A program made the position numbers and the translations under genes. DNA of 35,752 bases from Smithella sp. SCADC. Its GTDB lineage: Bacteria > Desulfobacterota > Syntrophia > Syntrophales > Smithellaceae. Below are positions 8,713-15,266 of this stretch, piece by piece. The first letter of the stretch is position 1; each line of letters starts with the position of its first letter. The notes below the pieces were generated by a model that saw nothing but the letters and a program-made list of their open reading frames with translations, was not told the origin of the DNA and searched no databases. The stretch covers positions 1-35,752 of the forward strand of contig JQDQ01000185.1 of the NCBI GenBank assembly GCA_000747625.2. Direction: 5' to 3'.

Positions 8713-9693
8713 TTAACTTTTACTTATCTTCAGTAACCGGAAATAATCATTGAGTTCATGAAGAATACTTTCTTTGTCTTTTAATTTTCCCGCAAGATCC
8801 CGGAAACGGCTGGAGCTGTCTAAGCCCTTGGTATACCAAAGAATATGCTTATGAAAGCTTTTGAGAGCCACTTTATCTCCAAAAAATTGGGATTCCATTT
8901 TCCAATGATTTTGAATCATTTCCAGCCTTTGCTCCAAATCGGGTAAATAATTTAACGGTTTACCGGCACATTCCTGAGCAATACCTTTAAATATCCAGGG
9001 GTTGCCCAACGCTCCTCTCCCCACCATTACAGCATCGCAGGAAGTCTCTTTCAGCATTCTTACAGTGTCCTGCGGCTGACGGATATCGCCGTTGCCAATT
9101 ACCGGAATTTTAATGGTTTTTTTTACTTCTGCGATTATTTTCCAATCTGCCTGACCGCTGTAACCCTGATCGACCGTGCGGGCATGAACGGTAATTGCAT
9201 CGGCTCCACAATCCTCCGCAATTTTCGCAATTTGTACAGCATTAATTGATGAATGCGTCCAGCCGGAGCGAATTTTTACCGTGACGGGAATTTTTACAGC
9301 TTTTTTTACAGCTTCAACTATGCGGGCAATGAGATCGGGATTTTTCATTAAAATGGCACCGGCGCCAGCCTTAATTACCTTTTTTACCGGACAGCCCATA
9401 TTGATATCAATCAAATCAACGCCACTATCTGCAACAATGCGGGCGGCCTCGGCCATAATTTGAGGATCAGCTCCAAAAATCTGCGCACCCAAAGGGCGGT
9501 CATCAGCGCAGGTTTTCAGATACTCATAAGTTTTGGCAGTTTTGCGGACAAGGCCGTTGGCGCTGATCATCTCCGTGTAAGCCAATGCGCACCTCTGAGA
9601 ACGGACAATCAATCTAAACGGCAAATTGGAAATTCCCGCCAGCGGGGCAAGAAAGGCGCCTTTTTGTGCGGCTGTTTTAAAAATATTAATCAT
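8713..9693 (-). CDS. dusB: tRNA-dihydrouridine synthase, DusB type
   Basis: This FMN- and NADPH-dependent enzyme reduces uridines in the tRNA D-loop. It has 326 residues, the normal family length. Seen are LAPLAGISNLPFR near the N-terminus, the flavin-barrel motif DINMGCPVKKV with the catalytic cysteine, AGAGAILMKNP, TVKIRSGW, ITVHARTVDQGYSGQADW, IPVIGNGDI and VMVGRGALGNPWIF. The helical C-terminal domain is complete. Its ATG overlaps the stop of the upstream pyrophosphorylase gene by 4 bp (ATGA), so the two are translationally coupled. Confidence 0.96.
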   Translation of the reverse strand: MINIFKTAAQKGAFLAPLAGISNLPFRLIVRSQRCALAYTEMISANGLVRKTAKTYEYLKTCADDRPLGAQIFGADPQIMAEAARIVADSGVDLIDINMGCPVKKVIKAGAGAILMKNPDLIARIVEAVKKAVKIPVTVKIRSGWTHSSINAVQIAKIAEDCGADAITVHARTVDQGYSGQADWKIIAEVKKTIKIPVIGNGDIRQPQDTVRMLKETSCDAVMVGRGALGNPWIFKGIAQECAGKPLNYLPDLEQRLEMIQNHWKMESQFFGDKVALKSFHKHILWYTKGLDSSSRFRDLAGKLKDKESILHELNDYFRLLKISKS

Positions 9694-10427
9694 GCAAGAA
9701 TATACTTTTCCGCGCGGGCTAATTCTTCCAATGTGTTGATTCCCATAACCTCAGCGTAATCGGAAGCGATAAATGATTTTACTTTTTGGCCTTCGCGACA
9801 GGCTATCTCGACAATGTCGGTAAGATAATATTCGTGCTGCTGATTATTGTCGGTAACTTTTCCTAAAGCGGAAAATAAATATTTTGTATCGACGCAGTAA
9901 ATGCCTGTATTTATTTCCCCGATTTTTCTCTCAACTTCTGTGGCATCCTTATGCTCGACTATTTTTAAAACATTACCCTTGTCATCCTTAACGATGCGTC
10001 CGTAAGCATGAGGCGGAGGCGGAATGGTTGTCAGCACGGAAACCACGGCTTTTGAAGCAACATGATTTTCCACCAGTGATTTTATTGTCGTGGATTTGAG
10101 AAGCGGCACATCGCCGCAAAGAATCACGGTGAGCCCTTTGTACTCAGCTAATATATCTTTCGCCTGCAAAACGGCGTGCCCTGTTCCTAACTGCGGTTTC
10201 TGCTCGACAAAAATGCAACCACTGTTGGCAAATTTTTCTCGCACGTCATCCGCCTGATGACCGATCACCGCAACTATCTTTTCTGCTCCGGCTTCTTTTG
10301 CCGCCGCCAGCGAATAATACAGAAGATGCTTGCCATTCAGGACATGCAGAATTTTCGCCAAATCCGATTTCATGCGGGTACCCTTCCCCGCCGCCAGAAT
10401 CACCGCACAGAATTTATTTTCGTTCAC
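9690..10427 (-). CDS. Stand-alone GlmU-type UDP-N-acetylglucosamine pyrophosphorylase domain
   Basis: This nucleotidyltransferase has the GlmU N-terminal fold. Seen are the signature VILAAGKGTRMKSDLAK near the start, QLGTGHAVLQAKDIL, CGDVPLL, YGRIVKD and EINTGIYC. At about 245 residues it has only the uridylyltransferase domain; the left-handed beta-helix acetyltransferase half of GlmU is missing and the next gene follows at once. It probably forms UDP-sugars, but the substrate is not proven. A GTG at 10445 would add six codons. I chose GTG at 10427 because an AAAGG box sits 8 bases before it, and the duplicated fragment at 11746-11811 keeps an AAGGA box at the matching place. Upstream lies the AbiE pair, which replaced its original 5' flank. 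Confidence 0.85.
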   Translation of the reverse strand: MNENKFCAVILAAGKGTRMKSDLAKILHVLNGKHLLYYSLAAAKEAGAEKIVAVIGHQADDVREKFANSGCIFVEQKPQLGTGHAVLQAKDILAEYKGLTVILCGDVPLLKSTTIKSLVENHVASKAVVSVLTTIPPPPHAYGRIVKDDKGNVLKIVEHKDATEVERKIGEINTGIYCVDTKYLFSALGKVTDNNQQHEYYLTDIVEIACREGQKVKSFIASDYAEVMGINTLEELARAEKYILA

Positions 10428-10440
10428 TTTATCAACCTTT
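10366..10440. repeat. Direct repeat: 5' end of pyrophosphorylase gene (partner 11750-11825)
   Basis: The first 30 bp (10366-10395) are identical to 11750-11779, starting GATTTCATGCGGGTACCC. The next ~45 bp are clearly similar with about ten differences, including the start codon and its upstream AAGG box. The two copies bracket the AbiE toxin-antitoxin genes. Confidence 0.9.
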
Positions 10441-10441
10441 C

Positions 10442-11104
10442 TCACCTGAGTTTATCCTTCAGGTTCGCCTCCAGAATGCGGAATCCGTTTTCCACATAAT
10501 ACTTTCGCTCTGAGACATCAAGCAATGAACCTAGCTTTACTGAAAAATCCTTTTTACCCAATTTCCCCAGTTCCGCAAGCATTTGGGTGAGAGCCTCATG
10601 ATCGGCATTCAAAACGATCCCGCGTTTAACCAGAAACTCCATATCATATGCGTCGCGTATTTCCCGGCGGTCAAGAAAGGCTTCGATCTTTGAAGTCATC
10701 ATATCTTCCAACACCACAGTTTTCAACATCACCTGAACCGGCGCGTGCGGACTGTAGGCGATGCTCGTTTCTGTCTTGACGTTCTTTACCGTTTTCCGTA
10801 TCTCAATTTTCAACGACCGTGGAAACTGCGGCGATTTCAATTCAAACAGAATTATAAAACGTTTGTTAGCGGAATCGGCTATTTTGTAAAACTGATCCAA
10901 ATATTTTTCCATCCGGTGATAGTATTTTGCCCAATCCATCTCCCCGGCTACCCAGAAATCCAAATCAACCGAATAACGATTCAATCCATGGCACAAACGC
11001 AACATAGTGCCGCCGCCGAAAATCAAGTTGGCGAGAAACCGCCCGCTTTGAAGCCTGCTTAAAACTTCCAGCTCAAATTGTTCATGTTGAATCAAATCCC
11101 GCAT
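10442..11104 (-). CDS. abiEii: AbiEii-type nucleotidyltransferase toxin
   Basis: This is the toxin of a type IV-like AbiE system, 220 residues. The nucleotidyltransferase core is GGGTMLRLCHGLNRYSVDLDF (about 31-51, ending in the DxD-like S-VDLDF), followed later by DMMTSKIEAFLDRREIRDAYD, the conserved K/D block of the family. AbiEii proteins are thought to act on tRNA or nucleotides and are neutralised by AbiEi. It overlaps the upstream AbiEi-like gene by 13 bp and ends where the pyrophosphorylase reading frame begins. The pair is inserted upstream of that gene between duplicated copies of its 5' end. Confidence 0.88.
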   Translation of the reverse strand: MRDLIQHEQFELEVLSRLQSGRFLANLIFGGGTMLRLCHGLNRYSVDLDFWVAGEMDWAKYYHRMEKYLDQFYKIADSANKRFIILFELKSPQFPRSLKIEIRKTVKNVKTETSIAYSPHAPVQVMLKTVVLEDMMTSKIEAFLDRREIRDAYDMEFLVKRGIVLNADHEALTQMLAELGKLGKKDFSVKLGSLLDVSERKYYVENGFRILEANLKDKLR

Positions 11105-11688
11105 AGCCTGTTCACCGTCTCTTTTGTTTTTTTCGGATAGATTTTCAAAAGACTCCTCAGCTTCCTGCTGTCCAGTTTGTTCATGTCCAGAGACTCAATA
11201 TCGAACTTATATTTACCGAACGAATAGAGATAAGCGGCATCTATAAACGCTTTTTCTTTAGTGGCGATGAAGATGTCATCCGTTTTAACAAAATCGCCAT
11301 AGTATCGGTTCTGCACTTTTACATAATTGAAGACCGCTTCCCGCACATTGTAAACGATGGAACGTTTCAGGCAGATGCTTTCCTGGTAGTTGTTCTGAGC
11401 CTGCGTCGTCACTTCGTAATAAGCCAGGGCCGTCATGAGGGAAACGTATGAAGGTACCTGCAGGATATTGGCGATTTTAAAATAATCGTTGCGTGAAAGA
11501 TTTTCCCATTTCCAGACGGTGGTGTAAAAACCATTTTTCAACCGGACAAGCATACCCTGCCGGACATAGCGGCTGCACAATACGCGGGCGGAGGCCGCCT
11601 GCATCCCTAACCTCTGCGCCACGTCGTCGAGGGTGAAACAGGTTTTCCTGCTCAATTCCTGCAATTCTGTCATGTTTTTACTAAGCAT
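11092..11688 (-). CDS. abiEi: AbiEi-type antitoxin/transcriptional regulator
   Basis: This 198-residue protein starts with a winged-helix domain (FTLDDVAQRLGMQAASARVL, then YVRQGMLVRLKNGFY). It continues with the AbiEi antitoxin body (PSYVSLMTALAYYEV, ATKEKAFIDAAYLY). AbiEi proteins repress their own operon by binding inverted repeats. A perfect 15-bp inverted repeat overlies the promoter and the first ATG here. The ATG at 11688 lies inside that palindrome, and a second in-frame ATG at 11673 (MTELQELSRK) is also possible; neither has a clear ribosome-binding site. It is cotranscribed with the toxin. Confidence 0.87.
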   Translation of the reverse strand: MLSKNMTELQELSRKTCFTLDDVAQRLGMQAASARVLCSRYVRQGMLVRLKNGFYTTVWKWENLSRNDYFKIANILQVPSYVSLMTALAYYEVTTQAQNNYQESICLKRSIVYNVREAVFNYVKVQNRYYGDFVKTDDIFIATKEKAFIDAAYLYSFGKYKFDIESLDMNKLDSRKLRSLLKIYPKKTKETVNRLCGI

Positions 11689-11722
11689 ATATAATTATCA
11701 TTTTTGTTAATTATATATGCTT
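11683..11722. promoter_or_regulatory. Probable AbiEi operator (perfect 15-bp inverted repeat)
   Basis: The arms AAGCATATATAATTA (11683-11697) and TAATTATATATGCTT (11708-11722) are perfectly complementary with a 10-bp spacer. The site covers the predicted -10 box and the first start codon of the antitoxin gene, as expected for autoregulation. Confidence 0.75.
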
Positions 11723-11738
11723 TCAAGAATTTTGCAAG
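11710..11738 (-). promoter_or_regulatory. Predicted AbiE operon promoter
   Basis: On the minus strand TTGCAA (11737-11732) and TATAAT (11715-11710) are separated by 16 bp. The -10 box lies within the left arm of the operator palindrome. Confidence 0.65.
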
Positions 11739-11745
11739 TCCGGAT

Positions 11746-11811
11746 TTAAGATTTCATGCGGGTACCCTTCCCCGCCGCCAAAATCAACGCGCAAAATTTA
11801 TTTTCTTTCAC
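11746..11811 (-). pseudogene. 5' fragment of the pyrophosphorylase gene (21 codons)
   Basis: This reads GTG, then KENKFCALILAAGKGTRMKS, then a stop. It is the same start as the intact gene at 10427 (NENKFCAVILAAGKGTRMKS), broken exactly after MKS. An AAGGA box lies 8 bases before the GTG. It is the far copy of the direct repeat flanking the AbiE genes and is too short to be functional. Confidence 0.88.
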
Positions 11812-11827
11812 TTCATTAATCCTTATT

Positions 11828-11867
11828 TGTTTGTCATTCCCGCGAAAGCGGGAATCCAGTTTTTTAT
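11828..11867. repeat. REP-like hairpin
   Basis: ATTCCCGC, GAAA, GCGGGAAT (11836-11855) form a perfect 8-bp stem with a GNRA-type tetraloop, in the context TTTGTC...CCAGTTTTTT. Related elements are at 13741-13842 and 24198-24232. The 125 bp after it (to 11992) show nothing I can identify. Confidence 0.75.
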
Positions 11868-11992
11868 ATTTAATTAAGTATACTGTCCCTCAAATTTCTC
11901 AATCATCTTCAGAAAAATTGGAAACACAAATGAATAATTTTGTATGTCAAAGTTTGATTCGTTCATTATTATTTTGGAGTTTTTCCGCACTT

Positions 11993-12596
11993 TTATCTCT
12001 TCGGGCCAACGTAAGTAATTATTTTATCATCTCCTTGGCCATTGATTGTCACAAGACCTAATGTCTCCAATGCCTTCAAAGATGCACCCATAGAACCTGA
12101 TGTAAGTTCGTAATCATATGTTTCATGAAGGTATTGTTTGACTTCAAACCAAGTTACTGTTCCTTTGCTTTTAATATAAGCCAACATTCTTGAAGGTGCT
12201 GTATTGGGATTATTTAGCATACCTTGATAGCTTGGCAAATAACCATCAATAGGTTGTCTTGTGACATTTCTCATATTGAATGCCACTGGTTCTATGTTTT
12301 CAATCCACTTATAAACTTTTTCTCGTTGTATTTCTGTAAGCTTGTCAATGGTAATATTTTCTATTGCCTCATAAAATATTTTTTTCTCAAGACTGTTTAT
12401 ATTTCCATTAGGCGCAATAGTTTTAATTTCATATTTGTCTTCATCTAAAGGTCAGTGTCATATCTTTACCACTTTTTATATGAAAAGGCCATTCCATCCA
12501 ACTGAAATCCATTCTGTTTAGCGCATGTGACGATTCAATGAAATTCAGGGGAAATAACACTTAATTCAATCTTTTCCTGTTTCTTTACAGAAATTC
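11993..12596 (-). pseudogene. Frameshifted remnant of an unrecognised gene with a C-terminal winged-helix-like region
   Basis: Only the last part (11993-12286, 97 codons from a GTG) is an intact-looking frame, but coding sense continues upstream in pieces. One piece has SLEKKIFYEAIENITIDKL in the same frame. It is preceded, one base shifted, by NRMDFSWMEWPFHIKSGKD, and, shifted again near 12540, by ISVKKQEKIELSVISPE. Joining them across two single-base shifts gives one ~200-residue protein lacking its start. The 5' end stops where the transporter fragment at 12610 begins. The C-terminal region (MLAYIKSKGTVTWFEVKQYL) looks like a winged-helix domain. I do not recognise the family. The shifts could also be assembly errors. 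Confidence 0.55.
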
Positions 12597-12609
12597 TCTC
12601 CTGACCAAA

Positions 12610-12957
12610 TTATTTACCACCCTCTTGGTTATACGGCGAAATCACCATCACCTCTTTTATCGATTTCTGGTCGGCGTTTTCAATGATAAACGTAATTCCG
12701 CCATACTGAAACCTTTCTTTAGGCTTCGGAATTCTTCCCATCTGCTGCATCAGGAAGCCGCCGACAGTTTCATAGTTTCCTTCAGGAAATACAGTTTTAA
12801 TTAATTGCCGCAAAGTGCCCATTTCCAGCCGTCCCGAAACAAGATATCGTCCTTCAGATATTTTTCTATACAGTTTTTCTCCCGCAACATATTCATCAAT
12901 TGTCCCGACAATTTCTTCTCCGATATCCTCTATAGTGAGGGAACTAGGGGACGCCAT
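12610..12957 (-). pseudogene. Duplicated 3' fragment of the CNNM/CorC transporter gene
   Basis: Residues TIEDIGEEIVGTIDEYVAG to the end repeat the C-terminus of the intact gene at 14001-15266. At DNA level 12653-12924 is identical to 14029-14300 over 272 bp; a few differences occur just outside. The fragment holds only the CorC_HlyC domain. It has a foreign seven-residue start (MASPSSL) and a different tail (SPYNQEGGK against APVQ in the intact copy). It lies beyond the HigBA-like genes, so the toxin-antitoxin pair sits between the intact gene and this fragment. It is unlikely to be functional. Confidence 0.9.
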
Positions 12958-12993
12958 TAAAATACTAAGTTACTATTGAACAGAGGGACGCTG

Positions 12994-13383
12994 TTATCCC
13001 TCAACTTCCGTAATGAATTTTTCAATTGGCACGCCAAAGAGTGACGAAAGCTTCCTGGCCATTTTCAGGCTGATGGGCCTGTGACCGTGTTCCATATTGG
13101 AAATGTGCTGCCGGGGAATACCACGGCCAAGGGATTCGCCTAATTGAGATTGCGTTAATTTCTTATTCTCACGACAAATACGCAGATACGCGGCCGGCGT
13201 CATCTTGCTCTTGACACCCTTATACCACGACGTTTCAAAGACATCGACAAGCTCATCTTCGTTATCCTCAACAAGTCTAAGCTTTTTGCCGTATTCTTTT
13301 TTTAAAACGTCCATCAGCCTCGGCGGAATCGCCGCGCCCCTGATGCTGATCTCAATACGGGGCGTTTTCACGACTGCCTGCAT
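12994..13383 (-). CDS. XRE-family antitoxin (HigA-like)
   Basis: This 129-residue DNA-binding protein has a helix-turn-helix domain at about residues 62-125: AAYLRICRENKKLTQSQLGE, then IPRQHISNMEHGHRPISLKM. The N-terminal ~60 residues are a charged extension that probably wraps the toxin. It overlaps the toxin gene by 32 bp and follows it, the toxin-first order typical of HigBA. It is expected to repress the shared promoter. The start at 13383 is the first ATG (MQAVVKTPRIE); a later start is possible. Confidence 0.85.
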   Translation of the reverse strand: MQAVVKTPRIEISIRGAAIPPRLMDVLKKEYGKKLRLVEDNEDELVDVFETSWYKGVKSKMTPAAYLRICRENKKLTQSQLGESLGRGIPRQHISNMEHGHRPISLKMARKLSSLFGVPIEKFITEVEG

Positions 13384-13615
13384 AATACACCTCTATAATT
13401 AATGATTTGTTTTCACAATACCAACAAGCCACCCACTTCCTTGATAAATGACAATGATACATTTCTTTTCCGATTTTGCTGTAATTCGGCCATCCCGGCT
13501 GGGATGGGCCTTTTTCCCTCAAGTCGTCAAGTAGTACAGTCAGACTTTCCTGAACGGAAATCGGCATTTTTTCAACTTCTTTAAGTGTTTTCTTCTTAAT
13601 CGATACGCTAAACAT
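13352..13615 (-). CDS. RelE/HigB-like toxin
   Basis: This is a small basic protein of 87 residues. It has the RelE-fold pattern of an N-terminal strand (MFSVSIKKKTLKEVEKMP), two helices, then WPNYSKIGKEMYHCHLSRKW and VACWYCENKSLIIEVYYAGS, a typical toxin beta-sheet core with the conserved histidine/arginine region. Such toxins cleave mRNA on the ribosome. The first strand begins at M1, so the ATG at 13615 is probably the true start. It lies only about 7 bases from the predicted -10 box, so the mRNA may be leaderless. Confidence 0.82.
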   Translation of the reverse strand: MFSVSIKKKTLKEVEKMPISVQESLTVLLDDLREKGPSQPGWPNYSKIGKEMYHCHLSRKWVACWYCENKSLIIEVYYAGSRENAPY

Positions 13616-13621
13616 GATGTC

Positions 13622-13650
13622 TATGTAACCTATTATTGATTACGTGTCAA
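13622..13650 (-). promoter_or_regulatory. Predicted HigBA-like promoter with imperfect palindrome
   Basis: On the minus strand TTGACA (13650-13645), a 17-bp spacer and TACATA (13627-13622) precede the toxin start. An imperfect palindrome (GTAATCAATAATAGGTTAC on the minus strand, 13625-13643) lies between and over the boxes and is a likely antitoxin operator. Confidence 0.55.
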
Positions 13651-13740
13651 GGATAAATAAGTCTCACTTGCTTTACGGCAGGAGGATGCGTGGTGATTGA
13701 GCAACACTCTTTTGAAATATCACTATTAGTGTTTCGCTTT

Positions 13741-13842
13741 CTGGATTCCCGCATACATTGTTGTTAATTCGCACTAACAATATTTTCACCCTCCCTCAAT
13801 CCCTCCCCTCAAGGGCGGGAAGCTACGGCAGCGGGAATGACA
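13741..13842. repeat. Split REP-like repeat
   Basis: The two REP halves CTGGATTCCCGC (13741-13752) and GCGGGAATGACA (13831-13842) are present but separated by about 78 bp that includes a small inverted repeat ATTGTT...AACAAT. It lies in the 385-bp gene-free stretch between the toxin and the transporter. The rest of that stretch is the promoter above and the repeat at 13864-13985. Confidence 0.5.
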
Positions 13843-13863
13843 AAAACAACATACACCAATTTT

Positions 13864-13985
13864 GGACTGTTCAAAAGCGCCGAGATGCTAGGCGCGCGAG
13901 TATCGTGGAGTGAGGCCTACTTTTGCGTAGGTCGCAACGACACGAACGGAGCGCAACAACGCAGATCGGTGCTTTTCAACAGCCC
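13864..13985 (-). repeat. ~122-bp palindromic repeat, family A copy 1
   Basis: The ends are GGACTGTTCAAAAGC and GCTTTTCAACAGCCC, near-perfect inverted repeats. The interior carries a local hairpin (CCTACTTTTGCGTAGG) and GCGCAACAACGCAGATC. The same architecture is found in opposite orientation at 33434-33558, where the inner hairpin has another sequence but is still complementary. It abuts the 3' end of the transporter gene. Confidence 0.8.
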
Positions 13986-14000
13986 CTCCTATTCGCCTCT

Positions 14001-15266
14001 TTACTGCACCGGTGCTATCACCATAACTTCTTTTATCGATTTCTGGTCGGCGTTTTCAATGATAAACGTAATTCCGCCATACTGAAACCTTTCTTTAGGC
14101 TTCGGAATTCTTCCCATCTGCTGCATCAGGAAGCCGCCGACAGTTTCATAGTTTCCTTCAGGAAATACAGTTTTAATTAATTGCCGCAAAGTGCCCATTT
14201 CCAGCCGTCCCGAAACAAGATATCGTCCTTCAGATATTTTTCTATACAGTTTTTCTCCCGCAACATATTCATCAATTGTCCCGACAATTTCTTCTCCGAT
14301 GTCTTCTATGGTGACAACGCCTGTCGCGCCGCCGTATTCATCCACCATCACCGCCATTTGCTCATTTTTTTTCTGCATTGCCGCGAGCAGTTCGCTGACT
14401 TTTTTTGTTTCCGGCACGTAAAAAACATCCTTCTGCATACAGGAAGCGACTGTTGTTCCGCCGACACCTTCCGGGGCCTGTTTGTCCTTAAGAAGCATCT
14501 CTAAAAGATCAAAGTAATGGAGAATTCCAACAATATTGTACACGGTATCTTCATACACGGGAATGCGCATATATTTTTTATCGGCGACGACGCCCACTGC
14601 TTCGGAAATTTTCATGGTTGCCGGTAAGGAAGTCAAAGCGGAAATAGGCACCATAATTTTGACAGCGGTTAATTCTGAAAAATCAAAAACGCGGCTGACC
14701 ATTTCTTTTTCTCTGGTCAGGATATCGCCGCCCTTGGTCTTTTCGCCCAGAATATATTTCAGACCTTCCTTGGTAATATGGGAAGTTTCTCCGGCCTTGC
14801 GATCAGAAGAAAGATGAACCGTTCCCCGTGACACGGCCGCGATAAGAAAAGCGACCGGATAAAAAAGCATTGAGGAAAAACGGATAAACCAGGCAACTCT
14901 CACCGCCATTGCTTCCGAGTGATGCAGAAATATACTGCGGGCAATAATCATTATAAAAAGAATCGGCAGCATAATCATAAAGGCTATTTTTTCGCCCCGC
15001 GCCTGACCGTAAAAGGATATCAGAAGGCCTGTCACCAGAGTTGAAGCGATGATAATCGCCAGATTGGTTCCGACAAGCGCAGTGGAAATAAACCACTCCG
15101 GCCTTTCTTTTAGTTTAACTGCCTGCACAGCAGAGCCAGAGCCCCGATGCGCGCGGTTTTTCAATTTATTGATATCGGAGGCAAACAGAGCAACTTCGCC
15201 GCCGGAATACAACATTTCCAGTACAAGACAAAACAAAATGGCCGCGATGATTAAATAAAAGCTCAT
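14001..15266 (-). CDS. CNNM/CorC-family membrane protein (DUF21-CBS-CorC_HlyC)
   Basis: This 421-residue inner-membrane protein belongs to the family linked to Mg/Co homeostasis. Domains are a DUF21 transmembrane region (about 1-180, with four hydrophobic segments, e.g. FYLIIAAILFCLVLEML and AFMIMLPILFIMIIA), a paired CBS region (about 195-335, VKIMVPISALTSLP ... MAVMVDEYGGATGVVT) and a C-terminal CorC_HlyC domain (about 350-421). It overlaps by one base with a second family member upstream, so they form one operon and may make a heteromer. Its last ~100 codons are duplicated at 12610-12957, and its own tail (APVQ) differs from the tail of that fragment. Confidence 0.92.
   Translation of the reverse strand: MSFYLIIAAILFCLVLEMLYSGGEVALFASDINKLKNRAHRGSGSAVQAVKLKERPEWFISTALVGTNLAIIIASTLVTGLLISFYGQARGEKIAFMIMLPILFIMIIARSIFLHHSEAMAVRVAWFIRFSSMLFYPVAFLIAAVSRGTVHLSSDRKAGETSHITKEGLKYILGEKTKGGDILTREKEMVSRVFDFSELTAVKIMVPISALTSLPATMKISEAVGVVADKKYMRIPVYEDTVYNIVGILHYFDLLEMLLKDKQAPEGVGGTTVASCMQKDVFYVPETKKVSELLAAMQKKNEQMAVMVDEYGGATGVVTIEDIGEEIVGTIDEYVAGEKLYRKISEGRYLVSGRLEMGTLRQLIKTVFPEGNYETVGGFLMQQMGRIPKPKERFQYGGITFIIENADQKSIKEVMVIAPVQ

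Noticed and set aside
12930-13000. AGGGGACGCC...AGGGACGCTG stretch as the end of a transposon, paired with ACTGTCCCTC near 11890
   Set aside because: The similarity is short and imperfect, there is no transposase and no target duplication could be shown.
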